Shown piece after piece: positions 1-6,667 of a stretch of DNA of 6,667 nucleotides. The position numbers were made by a program, and so were the translations under genes. This stretch comes from an uncultured bacterium (lineage in GTDB: Bacteria; Bacteroidota; Bacteroidia; Chitinophagales; Chitinophagaceae), in NCBI GenBank assembly GCA_903957405.1, contig CAJBPC010000695.1, positions 1-6,667 of the forward strand, in the 5' to 3' direction. Each line of letters opens with the position of its first letter. Position 1 is the stretch's first letter. A model generated the notes under the pieces. The model saw nothing but the letters and a program-made list of their open reading frames with translations, made no database searches and was not told the origin of the DNA.

Positions 1-2
1 AT

Positions 3-71
3 CTCCGAGCAATGGAAAAGTTCTCAGCTGTCATGACTACCGAAATGGTCAAATACAAAGGCTTAAACTGA
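3..71 (+). CDS. Possible C-terminal tail of an unidentified protein (5' end outside window)
   Basis: An open frame enters from the left edge and ends at a TGA at 69-71, giving 22 residues that finish in VKYKGLN. The mix of Met, Lys, Glu and hydrophobic residues reads like a natural protein C-terminus. The other two plus-strand frames close at position 36 and near position 118 and look less protein-like. The piece is too short to identify and no function is suggested. If real, its stop overlaps by a few bases the end of the weak minus-strand candidate at 63-401. Confidence 0.3.
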   Translation, partial: LRAMEKFSAVMTTEMVKYKGLN

Positions 72-401
72 CGCATCGCGCATGGCGGTCTGCTGCGCAG
101 GCGTCAAGCCTTTAACGTGTAGACCCCGATGATTTGCCTGGCACATGGCAGGATAACTCCCCGGAAAGCTGCAGCTGCACGCACCTCCCCCGGGAAGCAA
201 TTCCCAGACCGTTAATGGGCATTGACGGGTCTTGAGGCAAATTCCAGCCAACACACCTGATGGATCCGAAAGCTGTCTGCTGTCCTGGATAGGCCTGATA
301 AAACCCGTACCAGACAATGACATCAACAGCTCAGATGGGATAAAACAACCTCCCGCAAACCATCCTAAAAGCCACAAACAGAGAAGTTGAAAAAAATTCA
401 T
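63..401 (-). CDS. Weak candidate: small cysteine-rich exported or lipid-anchored protein
   Basis: Starting at the ATG at 401, this frame encodes 112 residues. The first 20 are strongly hydrophobic and reach Cys19 in the context FAGGC, which resembles a signal peptide with a loose lipobox, although the usual N-terminal positive charges are absent. The rest has Cys at about 55, 61, 75, 77 and 87, a Gly-rich patch near 71-73, and a polar C-terminus (LTPAQQTAMRDASV). The open frame extends upstream to 539, but that part lies antisense inside the neighbouring lipoprotein gene, so 401 is the more sensible start. Codon use is less biased than in the confident genes. I recognise no family. Its start codon lies only 25 bp from the divergent start at 427, which leaves little room for two promoters. 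It may be a chance frame. Confidence 0.22.
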   Translation of the reverse strand: MNFFQLLCLWLLGWFAGGCFIPSELLMSLSGTGFIRPIQDSRQLSDPSGVLAGICLKTRQCPLTVWELLPGGGACSCSFPGSYPAMCQANHRGLHVKGLTPAQQTAMRDASV

Positions 402-426
402 TATCTTTTTTGCAAAATTCAATTGA
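72..426. other. Region without a confident gene upstream of the heme/copper lipoprotein
   Basis: Apart from the weak minus-strand frame at 63-401, these 355 bases hold no convincing gene, RNA gene or repeat. There is a 5-bp hairpin at 192-205 (GGGAA, 4-base loop, TTCCC) without a following T-run. The last 45 bases before the start at 427 are distinctly AT-rich, as expected for a promoter and leader. A TA-2-TTTT element at 402-409 loosely resembles the Bacteroidota -7 box, but the nearest TTG (387-389) is too close to serve as a normal -33 box, so no promoter is called. Confidence 0.5.
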
Positions 427-1764
427 ATGAGATGGATATATGCTGCCGCCGCTACGATCTTGACCATAGCAGTCAGCACTTCAGCCTGTAAAAAGGAGGA
501 TGCCTCCACCGGCGGCAATGCCAGCAGTTTCGATGTCATACAGGATCAGATCCTGACGACAAGCTGCGCGATCACCGGTTGCCACGCATCCACCTCCGAC
601 GGCAGTTTCGCACAGCACGGTCTGGTGCTGGCAAAGGGTCAGGCATATGACAATCTGGTCGGAAAGATCTCAAAAAATGCAGCCGCCGCCGCTATGAATC
701 TGCTTCGGGTGAAGCCATTCGATGCGGAAAACAGTTTCTTATACCACAAGATCACCTGCCAGACCGCCCACCATACGGGCAATTTCGGCAACCAGATGCC
801 CATGGGAGGTCTTTTTTTGACTAAGGGGCAGGTAGAATTTGTCCGGCGCTGGATCAACGGAGGTGCGGAAAAAACCGGCAGCAAGATTGACCTCTCGGTG
901 CTTGATGACAAATCCGCCTGCCAGGCAGACGTCATCCCGCTGGCACCTCCCGTCGCCGGCGAGGGCTTCCAGTTGAAGATCGAGCCTTTCGATATCCAGA
1001 AAAATTTCGAGCGGGAGATCTTTGTGCGGTACAATACACCCAATACCGCACCGGTCTATGTCAATCGCCTGTTGATGCGGGGCGGTCTGAACAGCCACCA
1101 CTTCCTCGTGTACTCATTCCGGAACAATACCGGACTACCAACGGTCGGGACGATCCGGGACATCCGAAACCCCGATGGGAGTGTCAACCTGCTGACCCTG
1201 GCACAGATGCAGAACCACATCTTCTTCGGTGGAAGTATGGAGTCAGAAAAAGAAGTCGCCCTGCCGCCCGGCGTCGCATTGAAGCTGGAACCCGGCACGC
1301 CGCTTGACCTGAATGCGCACTATTTCAACAAGAGCGGGCTCACCCTGAAAGGTGTAAACTATGTGAACTTCTACACCATCCCGCAGTCAGCGGTGCAATA
1401 CGAAGCCAAAACGCTGGATCTGGCCAATCAGGATATCAGCATCCCCGCAGGTCAACGAAAGACCATCACTAAGACGTTCACTTTCACGCAGGTGACTCGG
1501 GTGATCCAACTGACCTCACATACGCACAAGCTGGGGGAGAAATTCGTGATCAAAATCGCAGGAGGTGCCAGGAACGGAGAAGTGATATTTGAGAACACCG
1601 ACTGGGAGCATCCCTTGATGAAGACCTTCTCGACACCCATCGTACTTCAACCCGGACAAGGGCTGACATCTGAAGTCACCTACCATAATATCACCTCGAA
1701 ATCCGTCGGTTTCGGGCTCACCAGTGAGGATGAAATGAACATCATCTTCGGATATTTTTACTGA
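427..1764 (+). CDS. Lipoprotein with cytochrome-c-like N-terminus and PHM-like copper type II monooxygenase domains
   Basis: The 445-residue protein starts with a signal peptide (MRWIYAAAAT..., hydrophobic to about residue 20) and Cys21 in STSAC, so it is probably an envelope lipoprotein. Residues about 35-145 look like a small c-type cytochrome: a CX4CH motif (Cys47, Cys52, His53) follows ILTTS, and a NQMPMGG stretch (Met124/Met126) could supply the axial ligand. Residues about 180-445 match the peptidylglycine-monooxygenase (PHM) fold of copper type II, ascorbate-dependent monooxygenases. His224-His225 plus His298 fit the first copper site; His365 and His367 (SHTHKLG) plus Met437 (SEDEM) fit the second. 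Family enzymes hydroxylate C-H bonds using O2 and an electron donor; the substrate here is unknown. The ATG at 427 is the only start that gives a signal peptide. There is no Shine-Dalgarno sequence, usual for Bacteroidota. The gene is convergent with the nuo cluster and not part of it. Confidence 0.85.
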   Translation: MRWIYAAAATILTIAVSTSACKKEDASTGGNASSFDVIQDQILTTSCAITGCHASTSDGSFAQHGLVLAKGQAYDNLVGKISKNAAAAAMNLLRVKPFDAENSFLYHKITCQTAHHTGNFGNQMPMGGLFLTKGQVEFVRRWINGGAEKTGSKIDLSVLDDKSACQADVIPLAPPVAGEGFQLKIEPFDIQKNFEREIFVRYNTPNTAPVYVNRLLMRGGLNSHHFLVYSFRNNTGLPTVGTIRDIRNPDGSVNLLTLAQMQNHIFFGGSMESEKEVALPPGVALKLEPGTPLDLNAHYFNKSGLTLKGVNYVNFYTIPQSAVQYEAKTLDLANQDISIPAGQRKTITKTFTFTQVTRVIQLTSHTHKLGEKFVIKIAGGARNGEVIFENTDWEHPLMKTFSTPIVLQPGQGLTSEVTYHNITSKSVGFGLTSEDEMNIIFGYFY

Positions 1765-1773
1765 GGATAATCC

Positions 1774-1795
1774 TGACAGGTGTCAAAACCTGCCA
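1774..1795. terminator. Possible bidirectional terminator hairpin in convergent gap
   Basis: The 31-bp gap between two convergent stop codons contains an inverted repeat: CAGGT (1777-1781), six-base loop, ACCTG (1788-1792). It is extended by TG/CA pairs after one mismatch. A second short palindrome (AGGAT-A-ATCCT, 1764-1774) abuts it. No strong T-run follows on either strand, so the call rests on position and stem only. Confidence 0.35.
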
Positions 1796-2191
1796 TCATT
1801 TCCGATCGAAGTAAGGTATCCTGTCCTGCGGTACGTCATCCCGTTGCTGCCAGTACGCCATGGTCACGACCCTGCCTTCAGGACTCCTGAGGAGTCGTCC
1901 GTAGATGGCGTTGACGGAATTGAATGCCACATCGGTGACACCGACGGTGAAGGTCTCCGGCGGCGGCGGAGCAGCTGCAATGTCAGCGGAGACCGGTGTT
2001 TCCGCAGCATCCACGGGCTTTGCCGCGGGAGCTGCTTTCGGGGGTGGGGATGGCACGACCACCACCGTGTAACCGTTCCCTTCAAGGATATATTTCAGGA
2101 AATCGACCCGGGAAGGCTTCACATTCCGCTCCACGACAGCGCAGCGCCTGCCTGCAAGTTCTTCAAAAGGATGATTCTGATTGATGGCCAT
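1796..2191 (-). CDS. Uncharacterised 131-residue protein downstream of nuoN
   Basis: I do not recognise a named family. The N-terminal part (residues about 1-48, MAINQNHPFEELAGRRCAVV...) reads as strand-helix-strand: a strand at RRCAVVE, a helix around SRVDFLKYILEGNG, then the strand YTVVVV. Residues about 48-79 are a Pro/Ala-rich, low-complexity linker beginning PSPPPKAAPAA. The C-terminal part (about 80-131) is again ordered: FTVGVTDVAFNSVNAIYGRLL, then RVVTMAYWQQ and a charged tail. There is no signal peptide or membrane segment, so it is probably cytoplasmic. The start at 2191 lies 32 bp after the nuoN stop on the same strand, which suggests co-transcription as the last gene of the complex I operon. 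A role in complex I assembly or as an accessory factor is only a guess from position. The plus-strand frames over this region are Arg-, Cys- and His-rich in the way of antisense shadows. Reality of the gene is well supported; function is unknown. Confidence 0.75.
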   Translation of the reverse strand: MAINQNHPFEELAGRRCAVVERNVKPSRVDFLKYILEGNGYTVVVVPSPPPKAAPAAKPVDAAETPVSADIAAAPPPPETFTVGVTDVAFNSVNAIYGRLLRSPEGRVVTMAYWQQRDDVPQDRIPYFDRK

Positions 2192-2223
2192 GATTGCTTG
2201 TCTTGATGGATTTCTGTTGAGGG

Positions 2224-3618
2224 TCAGTTGAAGCTGCTGATATGATCGTAGATCCAGCTGAAAAATCCGGTCAGCACGATGCCTGCGGAGCAGATGATCA
2301 GTCCGAACTTCACGGAAGGCTGAATGACGGCCGCTGATGCGGGATTTTCGGCAGGATCCATGAACATCACCCTCACCACTTTCAGGTAGTAGTAAAGGGA
2401 TATGATCATATTCAGCGCTGCGACGATGATGAACCAGTGGTTACCCCGGGCGGCACCGGCGCCGAGTAAGAACATCTTGCCAAAGAATCCTGCAGCGGGA
2501 GGAATGCCTGCGAGGGAGAACAGCGCCAGCGCCATCACCCAGGCCAGGAAGGGATTCGAGCGCACGAGGCCTTTGTACCCGGAAAGGTCCTCCCGGCCAA
2601 TGTCTGACAGCACGGCCGCCACACCGAAGGCCGCGAGGTTTGAAAAGACATATACCAGCACGAAATAGGTCACCGCCGTGACGCCGAAGGAGCTGTTCCC
2701 GCTGATGCCGACGAGGATGAAACCGACCTGCGCAATGGATGAAAAGGCAAGGAATCTCTTGATGTTCTGTTGTCTGATCGCAAAGAGGTTGCCCGTGACC
2801 ATGGTGACAATGGCCATTGCCACGAGCATCCAGTACCATACGTGTTCCATGGAAAGGAACACCTTACCCAGCACGTTCATGAAGACGAAGGCCACGGCGC
2901 CTTTTGAGATCACCGACAGGTATGCCGTCACAGGAATCGGTGAGCCTTCATACACATCCGCCGTCCACAGGTGAAAGGGGACAATGGAAAGCTTGAAGGC
3001 GAATGCGCTGAAAATAAATACAAATGCCATTAACTGCAGGCCGCTGTTGTCGAGGGAGGAGGATATGATTGTAAAATCGATGCTGCCGGTGGCACCATAC
3101 AGCAGGGAAATCCCGAACAGGAGAAAGCCCGAGGAAAAAGCGGATGACAGGATCATCTTCATGGCGGCTTCAGAAGACCGCTTCCTCTCCAGGTCGAAAT
3201 TGGCGATCGCGGCGACCGGGATCGTGGCCAATTCCAATGCCAGGTAGAACATCAGCAGATTTCCGCTGGAGATCATGAGATGCATGCCCAACAGGGATGA
3301 AAGCATCAGCACGATGAACTCCGTGAGGTGTTCCGTCTTTTTCAGCCAATCGGCGAATAGCAGTGTGATGAGCCAGACTGCGAGTGAGAGTATCGCTTTT
3401 TGGAAACCCAATAGTCCACCCGACAACAGCATCCCGCCGAAGAAGATCCCGTCTTCGTTGCCGACCAATGCGATGGGTACGCTGAGCAGCAATAGGATCT
3501 GCACCAATGACAGCAGGGTCGTGTTGGCCATGCCCTTGCCCAGTTTGATCAGCAGCAGGATGAAGATGATCACAGTGACCACCAACTCCGACTTCATCGC
3601 TAAAAGAATTTCTTTCAT
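2224..3618 (-). CDS. nuoN: NADH-quinone oxidoreductase subunit N
   Basis: NuoN is one of the three antiporter-like membrane subunits of respiratory complex I and forms part of the proton path in the cytoplasmic membrane. The 464-residue product is almost wholly hydrophobic, with about 14 likely membrane helices, close to the family's usual length (E. coli about 485). Key residues are visible: Glu129 in YLALELATIP (helix 5), Lys209 in FKLSIVPFHLWTADVYEGSP (helix 7), Lys239 in SVISKG (helix 8) and Lys381 in GFFGKMF (helix 12). The signature LAGIPPAAGFFGK at 369-381 is typical. The ATG at 3618 is well fixed because an in-frame stop lies only 13-15 bases upstream. The upstream bases are A-rich with no Shine-Dalgarno sequence. 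It follows nuoM with an 80-bp gap and precedes the unknown 131-codon gene by 32 bp. All pumping residues appear intact. Confidence 0.96.
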   Translation of the reverse strand: MKEILLAMKSELVVTVIIFILLLIKLGKGMANTTLLSLVQILLLLSVPIALVGNEDGIFFGGMLLSGGLLGFQKAILSLAVWLITLLFADWLKKTEHLTEFIVLMLSSLLGMHLMISSGNLLMFYLALELATIPVAAIANFDLERKRSSEAAMKMILSSAFSSGFLLFGISLLYGATGSIDFTIISSSLDNSGLQLMAFVFIFSAFAFKLSIVPFHLWTADVYEGSPIPVTAYLSVISKGAVAFVFMNVLGKVFLSMEHVWYWMLVAMAIVTMVTGNLFAIRQQNIKRFLAFSSIAQVGFILVGISGNSSFGVTAVTYFVLVYVFSNLAAFGVAAVLSDIGREDLSGYKGLVRSNPFLAWVMALALFSLAGIPPAAGFFGKMFLLGAGAARGNHWFIIVAALNMIISLYYYLKVVRVMFMDPAENPASAAVIQPSVKFGLIICSAGIVLTGFFSWIYDHISSFN

Positions 3619-3698
3619 CTTGATATTTTTTCAGTGTCCGGCTGTTCAGGCCCGTCCACCTGTGCAAAACACGATCCGCCTATCCGTCATGGGCTGGC

Positions 3699-5189
3699 CT
3701 ACGGCAGCTGCCCGATCTTTTTCACGATAAGGTCTGTTCCCGGAGCCACCAGTTCGTTCAGCCAGAAGGGTGCGAGGCCCATGGCGAGGATGCCAGCGAT
3801 GAGTACAAATGCCGCCATTTTCTCATGCCAGTCAGCATCCTTCAAATCCCCGAAGGATGATGCATCCAAAGGGCCCATCATGGTCCGTCCGATCGCACGA
3901 AGCACATACACTGCGGTCACCACGATGGACATGCAGGCGATGATGGTCGCCACCCGGTAGAAGCCGGCTTCCCTTTCCCAGCCCCCGACAAAGACCGTCA
4001 TCTCCGCAACAAAACCACTGAAGCCCGGTAGCCCCAGTGAGCTCAGACCGGCAATGAACATGACCGTGGTGATGAAAGGCATCACTTTCATGAGTCCACC
4101 CATCTCAGCCACCAGTCTGGTGTGTGTCCGCTCATATATCATCCCGATGACCGCGAAGAAAAGAGCGGTCATGAGTCCGTGAGACACCATTTGGAAGACC
4201 GCACCCGTGATGGCTGTTTTTGTGAGCATGCCGATGCCCAGCAGCACGAAGCCGCAATGGCTGACAGAGGAATATGCGTTGATGTACTTCAGATCCTTCT
4301 GCATCATGGTGGCAAAGGCCCCGTAGATGATGGCAATGGCGGCAAGCACGATGATGATGTCTCCGTAGGCTTTTGCGCCCTCCGGCATCAGCCAGGTGGC
4401 TGCGCGGAGGCAACCGTATCCCCCCAGCTTCATGGAGATGCCCGCCAGGAACATGGAACCCGCAGTCGGAGCGGAGGAGTGGCCATCGGGCACCCAGGTG
4501 TGAAAGGGAAAGATCGCCGTGAACACCCCGAACCCGAGGAACATGCACGGGAAAATGAACCGCTGCACATCGACAGGAATCTCCCTTCCGGCAAGCTGCA
4601 ACATATCGAACGTCCGCTCCCCAGCGGGTGCGGAGACGTACAATGCCAGTATGGCCACCAGGATCAATGCGGATCCCCCCATGAGCATCAGTGCGAGCTT
4701 ATTGGCACTGTACGCCTTGTCGCCACTGCCCCAAATGCCTATGAGCAGGAACTTTGGTATCACGGCGAGCTCGAGGAAGAAAAACATCGTGAACAGGTCC
4801 AATGATATGAAGAAACCATACGCGCCCAGACTCAACAAGATCAACAGGAAGAAGAACGACCCGGTCATCTTTTCGACCTTCCAGGAAACAAGCACCCCGG
4901 CGACCACCACGAATGCCGTGAGCATGATCATCGCCACGCTGATGCCATCGACACCGACATGTAACCCGATATTCCAATCGGGGTACCAGCTGTACCGCTC
5001 CCGGAACAGGAATGGCGTTGAAGGATCCGCAAGGGCAGCCTTCCGATATCCAAAATACAAAAGGATGGATGCCAGCAGTTGAACGGAAGATCCGGCAAGG
5101 GCCAGCCAACGCACCTGCATCGGCCTTCTCTCCAGCAGGATCAGCAGTGCCGTAAGTAACGGAATGAACAGTAACGCAAGTAGGTTCAT
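3699..5189 (-). CDS. nuoM: NADH-quinone oxidoreductase subunit M
   Basis: NuoM is the middle antiporter-like, proton-pumping membrane subunit of complex I. The product has 496 residues, normal for the family, with about 14 membrane helices and a typical N-terminus (MNLLALLFIPLLTALL). Visible family features are Glu140 in FFFLELAVIP (helix 5), PFHTWVPDGHSSAPTAGSM at about 228-246, Lys254 in ISMKLGGYG (helix 8) and Glu396 in GFSGFVAEM (helix 12). The helix-7 position that is Lys234 in E. coli (eight residues ending in PFH) is Phe223 here, and no other lysine lies in that helix; see findings. The start at 5189 is the only standard start codon between the gene body and an in-frame stop at 5256-5258. 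It lies 71 bp after nuoL and 80 bp before nuoN on the same strand, with no Shine-Dalgarno sequence. Confidence 0.96.
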   Translation of the reverse strand: MNLLALLFIPLLTALLILLERRPMQVRWLALAGSSVQLLASILLYFGYRKAALADPSTPFLFRERYSWYPDWNIGLHVGVDGISVAMIMLTAFVVVAGVLVSWKVEKMTGSFFFLLILLSLGAYGFFISLDLFTMFFFLELAVIPKFLLIGIWGSGDKAYSANKLALMLMGGSALILVAILALYVSAPAGERTFDMLQLAGREIPVDVQRFIFPCMFLGFGVFTAIFPFHTWVPDGHSSAPTAGSMFLAGISMKLGGYGCLRAATWLMPEGAKAYGDIIIVLAAIAIIYGAFATMMQKDLKYINAYSSVSHCGFVLLGIGMLTKTAITGAVFQMVSHGLMTALFFAVIGMIYERTHTRLVAEMGGLMKVMPFITTVMFIAGLSSLGLPGFSGFVAEMTVFVGGWEREAGFYRVATIIACMSIVVTAVYVLRAIGRTMMGPLDASSFGDLKDADWHEKMAAFVLIAGILAMGLAPFWLNELVAPGTDLIVKKIGQLP

Positions 5190-5260
5190 ATTGCAAAGTT
5201 GACGGCGAGCGGCTGGCGGAAAACAATGGCCCGCACAGGACCGGATGCCGGGTATTTATC

Positions 5261-6667
5261 TTAATTCATCAAATACACCACCATGAATAAAAGCAGCAAC
5301 AAGCCTCCCAAAAAAACGAACGCATACTGCTGCACACGTCCGGACTGCAGGCCCTTCACTTTCCCGGAGATGCCCACCGTGGCATGGCCGGTCAGGTTGA
5401 CGAGCCCGTCGACAACATGACGGTCGAACCAGGCTGCCGGACGACCGATCAGGTTGAAGAGGACTTTTTTGGTCACAAAAAGATACACTTCATCGATGTA
5501 AAATTTGTTCAGCGCCGAAGTATGGAGGCCGTTCAAGGCGGTGGCCATCCGCTGCGGCAAGGCACTCTGTCTCCGGTACATCCAAGCGGCAACAAGCATG
5601 CCCGCCAGCCCCGTGAGCACCGGTGCGATGGAGAATGCGGGATGCAGATGCGACTCGAAGGACATGCCGTCGGACGTCACAAAATGACTGAAAGGGATGA
5701 AGCCCGCCGACATGGCCCCGGCGGCAAGGATCATCAGTGGAAGAATCGTCGCCGGTCCGCCTTCCTTACGGTGATGCATAACCGAAGACGGCCTGTTCCA
5801 GAAAATGCTGAAATATAGCCGGAACATATAGAACGCGGTCAGTCCGGATGTGAACAATGCCACACCGAACAGCACGTGGCTTTTCCGGTAGGCTGCCAGG
5901 AGGATCTCTTCCTTGCTGAAGAATCCCGACAGGGGCGGCATGCCGGAGATGGCGAGGCATGCGACAAGGAAGCTGAAGTGCGTCACGGGCAGATGCTTCC
6001 GGAGGCCACCCATATCCTTGAGCTCATTGCTGTGGACTGCGTGGATCACCACCCCTGCCCCCAGGAAGAGCAGTGCCTTGAAAAGGGCATGTGTGAACAG
6101 ATGGAACTGCGATGCGGTGAACCCGAGTCCGTTTTCGCCGCCATGACCCGACACGCCCAATGCAAGCATCATAAAGCCGATCTGAGACATTGTGGAGTAT
6201 GCCAGTACGCGTTTGATATCCGTCTGTGTACAGGCAATGACGGCGGCGAACAATGCGGAGAAAGCCCCCGTGTAACCGACCCATTCGAGGAGTGCCGGTG
6301 TCGTGCGTGCAAAAGCCGGGAAAAGCCTGGCCACGAGAAATACCCCGGCGACCACCATGGTCGCGGCATGGATGAGCGCAGACACGGGCGTGGGGCCTTC
6401 CATCGCATCCGGCAACCAAATGTGCAGGGGGAACATCGCGCTCTTGCCGGCGCCCCCGATGAACACCAGCGCCAGCCCCCAGCTCACTGCGGAACAACCC
6501 AGGAATGTCTGCGAAAGGAATGCGCCGTATACCGGTTCGTCAGGGGATGTGAGCCGGTGGATGAGCGTTTGGAAGTCAAGTGTTTGTGCACCATGCGAAA
6601 GAATCAGGATCCCAATGAGAAATCCAAGGTCGGCAAATCGGGTGACGATGAATGCTTTCCTGGCAGC
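5261..6667 (-). CDS. nuoL: NADH-quinone oxidoreductase subunit L (5' end outside window)
   Basis: NuoL is the distal antiporter-like subunit of complex I and carries the long lateral helix along NuoM and NuoN. The frame stays open to the right edge: codons beyond 6487 still read as NuoL (ARKAFIVTRFADLGFLIGIL at the very edge), so the GTG at 6487 is internal and not a start. In all, 468 residues are visible and roughly 165-175 N-terminal residues, including the helix-5 glutamate, are missing. Counting from the edge, Lys75 in GGAGKSAMFPLHIWLPDAME (helix 7), His100 in ALIHAATMV (helix 8), His193/Lys197 in THALFKALLFLGAG and Lys252 in GFFSKEEIL (helix 12) match family residues. The C-terminal about 150 residues (LNKFYIDEVY onward, ending in a hydrophobic helix) correspond to the lateral helix and last membrane segment. 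The stop lies 71 bp before nuoM. Confidence 0.96.
   Translation of the reverse strand, partial: AARKAFIVTRFADLGFLIGILILSHGAQTLDFQTLIHRLTSPDEPVYGAFLSQTFLGCSAVSWGLALVFIGGAGKSAMFPLHIWLPDAMEGPTPVSALIHAATMVVAGVFLVARLFPAFARTTPALLEWVGYTGAFSALFAAVIACTQTDIKRVLAYSTMSQIGFMMLALGVSGHGGENGLGFTASQFHLFTHALFKALLFLGAGVVIHAVHSNELKDMGGLRKHLPVTHFSFLVACLAISGMPPLSGFFSKEEILLAAYRKSHVLFGVALFTSGLTAFYMFRLYFSIFWNRPSSVMHHRKEGGPATILPLMILAAGAMSAGFIPFSHFVTSDGMSFESHLHPAFSIAPVLTGLAGMLVAAWMYRRQSALPQRMATALNGLHTSALNKFYIDEVYLFVTKKVLFNLIGRPAAWFDRHVVDGLVNLTGHATVGISGKVKGLQSGRVQQYAFVFLGGLLLLLFMVVYLMN

Noticed and set aside
192..205. Hairpin as terminator of the gene ending at 71
   Set aside because: The stem is only 5 bp, no T-run follows, and it lies about 120 bp beyond the stop.
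387..409. Bacteroidota-type promoter (TTG and TA-2-TTTT) ahead of the lipoprotein gene
   Set aside because: The spacing of 12 bases is well short of the usual distance of about 19 bases and the -7 box is imperfect.
639..1640. Several minus-strand frames antisense to the monooxygenase gene
   Set aside because: They overlap a gene with clear signal peptide and copper ligands, show no domain-like sequence of their own, and are explained by GC-rich codon bias.
1844..2206. Plus-strand frames over the 131-codon minus gene
   Set aside because: They read as Arg/Cys/His-rich shadow sequence; the minus-strand frame has a sensible strand-helix pattern and operon position.
4122..4805. A 227-codon plus-strand frame inside nuoM
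   Set aside because: It is His/Glu/Asp-rich, with no hydrophobic core, and lies wholly antisense to unmistakable NuoM coding sequence.
6485..6487. A start codon for nuoL at 6487
   Set aside because: The codon is GTG, and the frame continues upstream to the window edge with typical NuoL sequence, so it is an internal valine.

Overview
The window looks like a chromosomal segment from a member of the Bacteroidota, possibly a Chitinophagaceae-like relative. Base composition is moderately GC-rich, around the mid-50s percent by eye. Three signs point this way: start codons lack Shine-Dalgarno sequences, the lipoprotein carries a Lys-acidic stretch right after its lipidation cysteine, and the style of the respiratory genes fits. 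The taxonomic guess is inference only.

Layout from left to right. Positions 3-71 may hold the last 22 codons of an unidentified plus-strand gene. Positions 72-426 are mostly without a confident gene; the minus strand holds a weak candidate for a small cysteine-rich exported protein (63-401). Positions 427-1764 (plus) encode a 445-residue lipoprotein that joins a c-type-cytochrome-like N-terminal part to a PHM-like two-domain copper type II monooxygenase, with all expected copper ligands visible. A 31-bp convergent gap with a small hairpin follows.

From 1796 to the right edge everything is on the minus strand. Read in the direction of transcription the order is nuoL (5' end outside the window), nuoM, nuoN, then a small uncharacterised gene of 131 codons. 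This is the distal end of a complex I (NADH-quinone oxidoreductase) operon. NuoL, NuoM and NuoN are the three antiporter-like, proton-pumping membrane subunits. The 131-residue protein follows nuoN by 32 bp and is probably co-transcribed; it has two conserved-looking halves split by a Pro/Ala-rich linker.

The points most worth a second look are: NuoM appears to lack the transmembrane-helix-7 lysine used for proton transfer, while NuoL and NuoN keep it; the heme-plus-copper lipoprotein; and the unknown nuo-linked small protein. I see no mobile element, CRISPR array, tRNA or rRNA, and no clear evidence of a wholly new system.
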